In this document: positions 57,834 to 61,856 of the stretch, one piece after another
Layout of the letters: each line of letters begins with the position of its first letter
Numbering within the stretch: position 1 is the first letter of the stretch
DNA from: Cypionkella sp.
Lineage (GTDB): Bacteria > Pseudomonadota > Alphaproteobacteria > Rhodobacterales > Rhodobacteraceae
DNA: 61,856 bases
Direction: 5' to 3'
NCBI RefSeq assembly: GCF_028290025.1
Contig: NZ_JAQGKQ010000111.1
Span: forward strand, 1-61,856
Notes under the pieces: generated by a model
Database searches by the model: none
Told to the model about the DNA's origin: nothing
What the model saw: the letters and a program-made list of their open reading frames with translations, nothing else
Program-made: the position numbers and the translations under genes

Positions 57834-59342
57834 TCAGATGTTTTCGGGCTTGCGTGCGACCGATGCTTCAAGCCAACCAAGACGCAGGCCGGGGATGAGC
57901 ATCGGCACGCGCGCCGCGTAATCTGCGTATTCGGGGAAAGTCTGCCGCAGCACAGCTTCTTCGTATTGCGCACGGCGGACCTGAAGCACGAGCCAGATGG
58001 CGCCCAGACCGAAGGCTAAGGCCGTACCATGGCCCAGAACGACTCCGAAGATCATCAGCACTTCCGCGGCGTAAAGTGGATGCCGCACGGTATTGTAAGC
58101 CCCTTGCGTCTTGAGCGCGCGTGAGGTTGCCATGATTGAGAACGACCGGCCAAGTTGGCGTAGGCAGTAAATCGACACCATTGAACCAATCGTGACCATA
58201 ACGCTGGAAATGATGCGCGTCTCGGCCGAGATCGCTTGCGGCGGGATCACGATAAGCAGCGACATGATGAAAGTGCCAACAATCGCGACAATGCGTGAGG
58301 TGACCCCGGTGGCGCTTTCGCGCGGCGGCAACCGGGTGATGGTGTAATAGAGCACGAAACCCAAAAAGGCGGTGCCGCCGATGAGCGAGCAAATCGCGAG
58401 TTCCCACAGCGGGATCGAGTCGCGGTTCACCACGACCGAAATCAAAGACAGCACCTGTTGATAGCCGAAATAGCCGAAAGCAAGCAGCATGGCGAGTTTG
58501 CCGAGATTGTCCTCTGAAGCGCGGGTCTTTTCGGTAGCGGACATGCGGGTTTCCAATCTGTTGGAGGGGGCGGCCTGCATCAGCGAACGCGCAAGGCTGC
58601 GGAAAGGGTGGATCAACTGCATAGGGTAGTTGCGCGGCATCGGTTCGTTCAGACCATAAGATTTCGGGCGGCGCTTGATCGGCAGGAAGATCGTTCCCGC
58701 AATCACATCAATGATCGACAGCTGCGCGGCGAAGTTGCGATCATAGGCATCGCGCTCATTGGCATGGTGCCAGTGATGATATTCGGGCGATGCGACCAGC
58801 CACTTCAACGGGCCAAATTTAATGCGCAGGTTGGAATGCAACAGCAGCGCATGAGCCTGATAAATCATCTGATGAATCGCCAACGCCTCAAGCGAGAAGC
58901 CCATCACCCAGATCGGTAGCATCGACAGCGTGTTGGAGAAAATCTGGTCAACCGGATGCACCCGATGTGTGGCCAGCCAATCCATCTCTTCGACGCTGTG
59001 GTGGACAGCGTGAAACTTCCACAAAGCGGGCACGGTGTGGCAGATGCGATGTGCGGTGTAATAGCCACTATCGGCAAGAATGATCGCGAGCGTCACCTGC
59101 GCCCAGATTGGCAGGGCTCCGGTCCAGCGGATCGGGTTCGGCCCGGCAATATAAGCGATGCCCAGCATGAGCGCGCCTGCCACTAAGGTGAACCCTGCCC
59201 GCACGACAAAGCCATTCACCAGCACGTAGATAAGATCATTGAGCCAGTCGCGCCGCAGCGTACGTTGTTCGGGGTGCAGCGGCAGCAATTTCTCCAACGG
59301 GATGAATATGCAGGCCAAAACAAAGATAGCGGTGTAGTCCAT
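57834..59342 (-). CDS. Fusion: fatty acid hydroxylase (sterol desaturase) + isoprenylcysteine methyltransferase-like domain
   Basis: A 502-residue membrane protein. Residues about 1-260 carry the di-iron His clusters of the fatty-acid-hydroxylase superfamily: H98-xxx-H102, H111-xx-H114-H115 and H189-H190-x-H192-H193 (YHHWHH). Residues about 285-502 are a second membrane domain with NTVRHPLYAAEVLMIFG and YEEAVLRQTFPEYADYAARV, the ICMT/PEMT-type methyltransferase signature that binds SAM. The joint region (about 255-285) is polar. ATG at 59342 is preferred; a TTG at 59387 would add 15 polar residues. The two domains are usually separate genes. It might hydroxylate and then methylate a lipid, but the substrate is unknown. 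Confidence 0.87.
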   Translation of the reverse strand: MDYTAIFVLACIFIPLEKLLPLHPEQRTLRRDWLNDLIYVLVNGFVVRAGFTLVAGALMLGIAYIAGPNPIRWTGALPIWAQVTLAIILADSGYYTAHRICHTVPALWKFHAVHHSVEEMDWLATHRVHPVDQIFSNTLSMLPIWVMGFSLEALAIHQMIYQAHALLLHSNLRIKFGPLKWLVASPEYHHWHHANERDAYDRNFAAQLSIIDVIAGTIFLPIKRRPKSYGLNEPMPRNYPMQLIHPFRSLARSLMQAAPSNRLETRMSATEKTRASEDNLGKLAMLLAFGYFGYQQVLSLISVVVNRDSIPLWELAICSLIGGTAFLGFVLYYTITRLPPRESATGVTSRIVAIVGTFIMSLLIVIPPQAISAETRIISSVMVTIGSMVSIYCLRQLGRSFSIMATSRALKTQGAYNTVRHPLYAAEVLMIFGVVLGHGTALAFGLGAIWLVLQVRRAQYEEAVLRQTFPEYADYAARVPMLIPGLRLGWLEASVARKPENI

Positions 59343-59528
59343 GACAGATGCGCCCCCGGGGTGGTCTCCGGAGGAATTGACCGTCAAAGCATGGCCTAAT
59401 TAAGGAATTGCGGTGTTGTCGAAAGGGAAACAGTCGCGGCACGGATAAAGCGCGGCGTTCGGTTTATCGAGCGCGCAGAGCCTTTAAGATCAGCGCGTTC
59501 GGTTGGCTTTGCGGCAGTTCACTGGGGG

Positions 59529-60161
59529 TTAGATCAGCAGACCCGCATGTCTTGCGCCTGCGAGGAGATTGTCGGCCAAGTGATGCGCCCAGCGGCCTTG
59601 GCTGGGAACGACGTCGGGAATTTGCACGACGAAACAGCCAGCGCGGTGGGCGGCTTCGGCACCGGTTTCGCTGTCTTCAAACACCAGACACCGGTCGGGC
59701 GAGACACCCAGTTTCTCGGCAGCGAGCAGATAGGGCGCGGGATCGGGCTTGGGGGCGGTCACATCATCGACGGTGATGATCAGATCGAACATCTCGGCGA
59801 TGCCCGCAACCGCCAGCTTGTGATGCGCTTCGCGGCGACCAGAAGACGTGACAAGCGCCATCGGCAGCAACCGGGCTTGCAGCAGAGCTTCGGCGCCGGG
59901 TTTCAGGGCCAAGCCGTTCAAATCCATCGCGGCACGAAAGCCGCCCTGCCACAGCGGATGCAGCGCGGTTTGATCAAGGTTGGGCAGCAAGGCTTTGATC
60001 ATTTTGCCACTGGTGGGTAAATCGACGCCGACCAGTTGATGCAGAAAAGCTTCGCTCACCGGGTGGCCCAGTTCTGCGAAAGCGGCGAGGCCAGCCGCCA
60101 TCGCCAGACTCTCGGTGTCGATCAGAGTGCCGTCGAGATCGAAGAAGATAGCGTCAAACAT
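59529..60161 (-). CDS. HAD family hydrolase (beta-phosphoglucomutase-like)
   Basis: A 210-residue phosphatase. Motif I is FDLDGTLIDTE near residues 7-17, motif II is ALVTSSGRRE, the Lys is in VTAPKPDPAPYLLAA, and motif III/IV is CLVFEDSETG. The cap is the helical type (subfamily IA). The ATG at 60161 gives MFDAIFFDLD, the normal N-terminus; the 18-codon extension upstream to 60215 is not supported. The product is probably a sugar- or nucleotide-phosphate phosphatase. It follows the cpdB gene on the same strand, with a possible small gene between them. Confidence 0.93.
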   Translation of the reverse strand: MFDAIFFDLDGTLIDTESLAMAAGLAAFAELGHPVSEAFLHQLVGVDLPTSGKMIKALLPNLDQTALHPLWQGGFRAAMDLNGLALKPGAEALLQARLLPMALVTSSGRREAHHKLAVAGIAEMFDLIITVDDVTAPKPDPAPYLLAAEKLGVSPDRCLVFEDSETGAEAAHRAGCFVVQIPDVVPSQGRWAHHLADNLLAGARHAGLLI

Positions 60162-60309
60162 GCGTAGCCCCGGTTTTGCGGCGTCGATAGAGCAATGCGC
60201 CCTGACGCTGAACAAGAATTTGCCGCAGCGCCGTCAACTTGCGGTGAAGATCGGCAGGGCGATTGGCGGCACTGAAAGAGGTGCCGTGCTGAGGAGTGTA
60301 GAGAAACAT
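60154..60309 (-). CDS. Possible 51-residue basic protein between cpdB and the HAD gene
   Basis: On the minus strand an ATG at 60309 opens MFLYTPQHGTSFSAANRPAD and runs 51 codons to a TGA at 60156-60154, overlapping the HAD start by 8 bases. It follows the cpdB stop by 18 bases, so it fits an operon. The product is Arg-rich (LHRKLTALRQILVQRQ, then LYRRRKT). Coupling by overlap supports it, but there is no clear ribosome-binding site and I recognise no family. It may be non-coding. Confidence 0.4.
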   Translation of the reverse strand: MFLYTPQHGTSFSAANRPADLHRKLTALRQILVQRQGALLYRRRKTGATHV

Positions 60310-60327
60310 CAACGCGCTGATAGCCGA

Positions 60328-61856
60328 TCACAGATGCAGACGAAAGCGCCGAAAGCCATCTTGTTGCAACTCTAGCGGCTCTAGTCGCAGATGCGGCACA
60401 TCGGGCAGATGATCAATGGCGCTGGGGTTGAGATTGATCGTGAGAGTGGTGCCGGGCATCGGCACAAAGCTCCAAGACGGGTGCTTCGAGATAGACTGTG
60501 GCACGGCACCGGCGCGCAGATATTGCGCCAATACCTCGCGGTTGCTTTCGAGACCATCGTAGACGACCTGATCGGTGCCAGTGCCAGCAAAACCCGCACC
60601 GCCTGCGGCACGGTAGCTGTTGGTGGCCAACACGAACTGCTGGTCGGGCTGCACCGGTTGGCCAAGGTATGCCAGTGCGGTGATGCGGTGGGTTTGCGGC
60701 GCTACCACCCGACCATAGGGATTAAATCGCGCGGGCTGGCTGAGGTCAATCTGGTAAGTCACCCCGTGGATTACGTCAAAGTTGAAACTCGGGAAATCCT
60801 CGTCGATCAGCGGGGCATCGCATGATTGTGGCGCGATCTGGTGAAACAAGCTGACCGAACGTTCCAGCCAATCGGCAATATCCTGACCGCTGACGCGCAG
60901 ACACGACAGGCTGTTGGGGTGGACGTAAAGGTCGCTGAGATGGCGGGCGCGCAGCGGGCCTGCCGGAATGTCGGTGTAGTTTTCCGGGCCGCCGCGACCG
61001 CCTGCTTTGAACGGCGCAACGGCCGACAGCATTGGCAAATTTGCGAGTGGCCCGTCGGCCAACGCGTGCTTAAGACGCTCCGCCTGGGCTGCGGCCACCA
61101 GTGTCAGCGCCGCAGTCTGCGTGAGCAGCGCAAAATGGCTGTGCAGCGGGATCGGAGTGCTGCCGATTTCGGCATCAATGCGGGCTAGCAGGGTGTCATG
61201 CGCGGGGCGGGCGATCTCGGCAATAGCGGCATCATCGCCGACCAAGGGCACGACTTCGCCTGTAGCGGGATCCCGGCGCGACACGGCGCGGGTTTCGTTG
61301 GTAAAACTGGCGACGCACCAATCTTTGCCGGTCTTGCGCAGGGTAAGGTCGATCACCCCCAGATGCGAGCCGAAGAAACCCGGCATGACGGCTGGCTTGC
61401 CCGCAAGGTTGTGGCGGGCAGCAGTCGGAAAGGTCAAATGGGTGTGGCCAGCGATCACGACGTCAATCTCGTCAATTTCGGCAAGCGCGGAACTGGCGTT
61501 CTCGGCACCCAGCCCGGGCTCAACCTCACCAATGCCGGAATGTGACAGCGCAATGATCAAATCTGCACCACGGGCGCGCAATTCAGGTGCCAGCAGGCGG
61601 GCGGAGGCGGTGATGTCGTCAACAGACGCACGGCTTTTCAGATAGCGCTTTTCCCAGACTGTTGTTTGCGGTGGAATGAAGCCCAGCACGCCGATTTTCA
61701 GCCGATGTAGACTGCCGCTGCTGTCGCGAAACTCTCGGTCGAGTATAAGGAATGGTTCGGCCAGCGGCGCGCCTCGGGTGGGTTTGAAATAGAGGTTTGA
61801 GCAGACCATTGGAAACCGCGTGGCAGCCAGCGAGCGACGCAAAAAACCCAAGCCAT
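60328..61856 (-). CDS. cpdB: 2',3'-cyclic-nucleotide 2'-phosphodiesterase/3'-nucleotidase, C-terminal part (runs off window edge)
   Basis: About 509 residues are visible and the N-terminus lies beyond the right edge. The metallophosphatase domain shows IALSHSGIGE and VIAGHTHLTFP (GHTH metal ligands); the 5'-nucleotidase C-terminal domain shows ALLTQTAALTLVAAAQAERL and PFNFDVIHGVTYQIDL-like and NPYGRVV segments (SFNFDVIHGVTYQIDL is present). The length and LYVHPNSLSCLRVSGQDIAD segment match CpdB rather than UshA. It is normally periplasmic and scavenges nucleotides. The signal peptide cannot be seen here. Confidence 0.92.
   Translation of the reverse strand, partial: GLGFLRRSLAATRFPMVCSNLYFKPTRGAPLAEPFLILDREFRDSSGSLHRLKIGVLGFIPPQTTVWEKRYLKSRASVDDITASARLLAPELRARGADLIIALSHSGIGEVEPGLGAENASSALAEIDEIDVVIAGHTHLTFPTAARHNLAGKPAVMPGFFGSHLGVIDLTLRKTGKDWCVASFTNETRAVSRRDPATGEVVPLVGDDAAIAEIARPAHDTLLARIDAEIGSTPIPLHSHFALLTQTAALTLVAAAQAERLKHALADGPLANLPMLSAVAPFKAGGRGGPENYTDIPAGPLRARHLSDLYVHPNSLSCLRVSGQDIADWLERSVSLFHQIAPQSCDAPLIDEDFPSFNFDVIHGVTYQIDLSQPARFNPYGRVVAPQTHRITALAYLGQPVQPDQQFVLATNSYRAAGGAGFAGTGTDQVVYDGLESNREVLAQYLRAGAVPQSISKHPSWSFVPMPGTTLTINLNPSAIDHLPDVPHLRLEPLELQQDGFRRFRLHL

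Overview
This is chromosomal DNA of an alphaproteobacterium, most likely a Rhodobacterales (Paracoccaceae/Roseobacteraceae-type) species. The evidence is GC-rich coding DNA, a solo HrpB helicase, YcjX/YcjF, MeaB, a BhcC-type hydroxyaspartate aldolase, an RTX protein ending in a Hint domain, and a family of short GC-rich intergenic elements containing GGGATATTT, a pattern I associate with this group. Genus cannot be fixed from sequence reading alone. I see no rRNA, tRNA, CRISPR array, prophage or intact insertion sequence.

Left part (1-17.5 kb): a partial NYN-domain gene at the edge; lepA; a TetR regulator divergent from an SDR dehydrogenase with two palindromic operators between them; a small conserved periplasmic protein; a flavin-binding PNPOx-like protein; a 2OG-Fe(II) oxygenase; a periplasmic copper chaperone (PCuAC) with a small CPxC partner; rpmB; a 1787-codon RTX beta-roll protein with a C-terminal Hint domain; meaB between two covarying hairpin repeats; hrpB; and a DoxX membrane protein behind tandem-repeat regulatory DNA.

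Middle (17.5-38.9 kb): an AraC regulator/SDR pair; a peptidoglycan-binding repeat protein; the membrane urate oxidase puuD divergent from a LysR regulator, with three 20-bp-spaced repeats between them; and a peptide-uptake island (dppA-type binding protein, two permeases, two ATPases) bracketed by two M19 dipeptidases and followed by a class-A beta-lactamase-fold hydrolase. Then come a CPxC protein with a PepSY membrane protein, a decayed patch in which a GNAT gene sits between remnants of a DUF849/BKACE gene and a histone-deacetylase-family gene, a histidine phosphatase, a second-type gap gene, and an IclR regulator divergent from a lone bhcC-like aldolase.

Right part (39-61.9 kb): an exopolysaccharide module (a YjbE/GfcA-like small threonine-tailed protein, YjbF lipoprotein, YjbH outer-membrane protein, a large membrane NDP-sugar 4,6-dehydratase, and a divergent beta-helix hydrolase); a PNPOx-like protein; an acetate module acs-adk-MFS permease in which adenylate kinase can recycle the AMP made by Acs; truA; ycjX-ycjF; argE; a fatty-acid-hydroxylase/isoprenylcysteine-methyltransferase fusion; a HAD phosphatase with a possible overlapping small gene; and a cpdB gene running off the right edge.

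The most unusual signals are non-coding: at least nine copies of a GGGATATTT-containing intergenic element, mostly just past stop codons of minus-strand genes; a pair of 36-nt hairpins with a compensatory base-pair change; head-to-head REP-like palindromes; several helical-phase tandem repeats in promoters; a terminator inside the dpp operon ending exactly at the next start codon; and a structured leader before the acetate-linked permease. All functional assignments are from motif recognition by eye; no database search was run.
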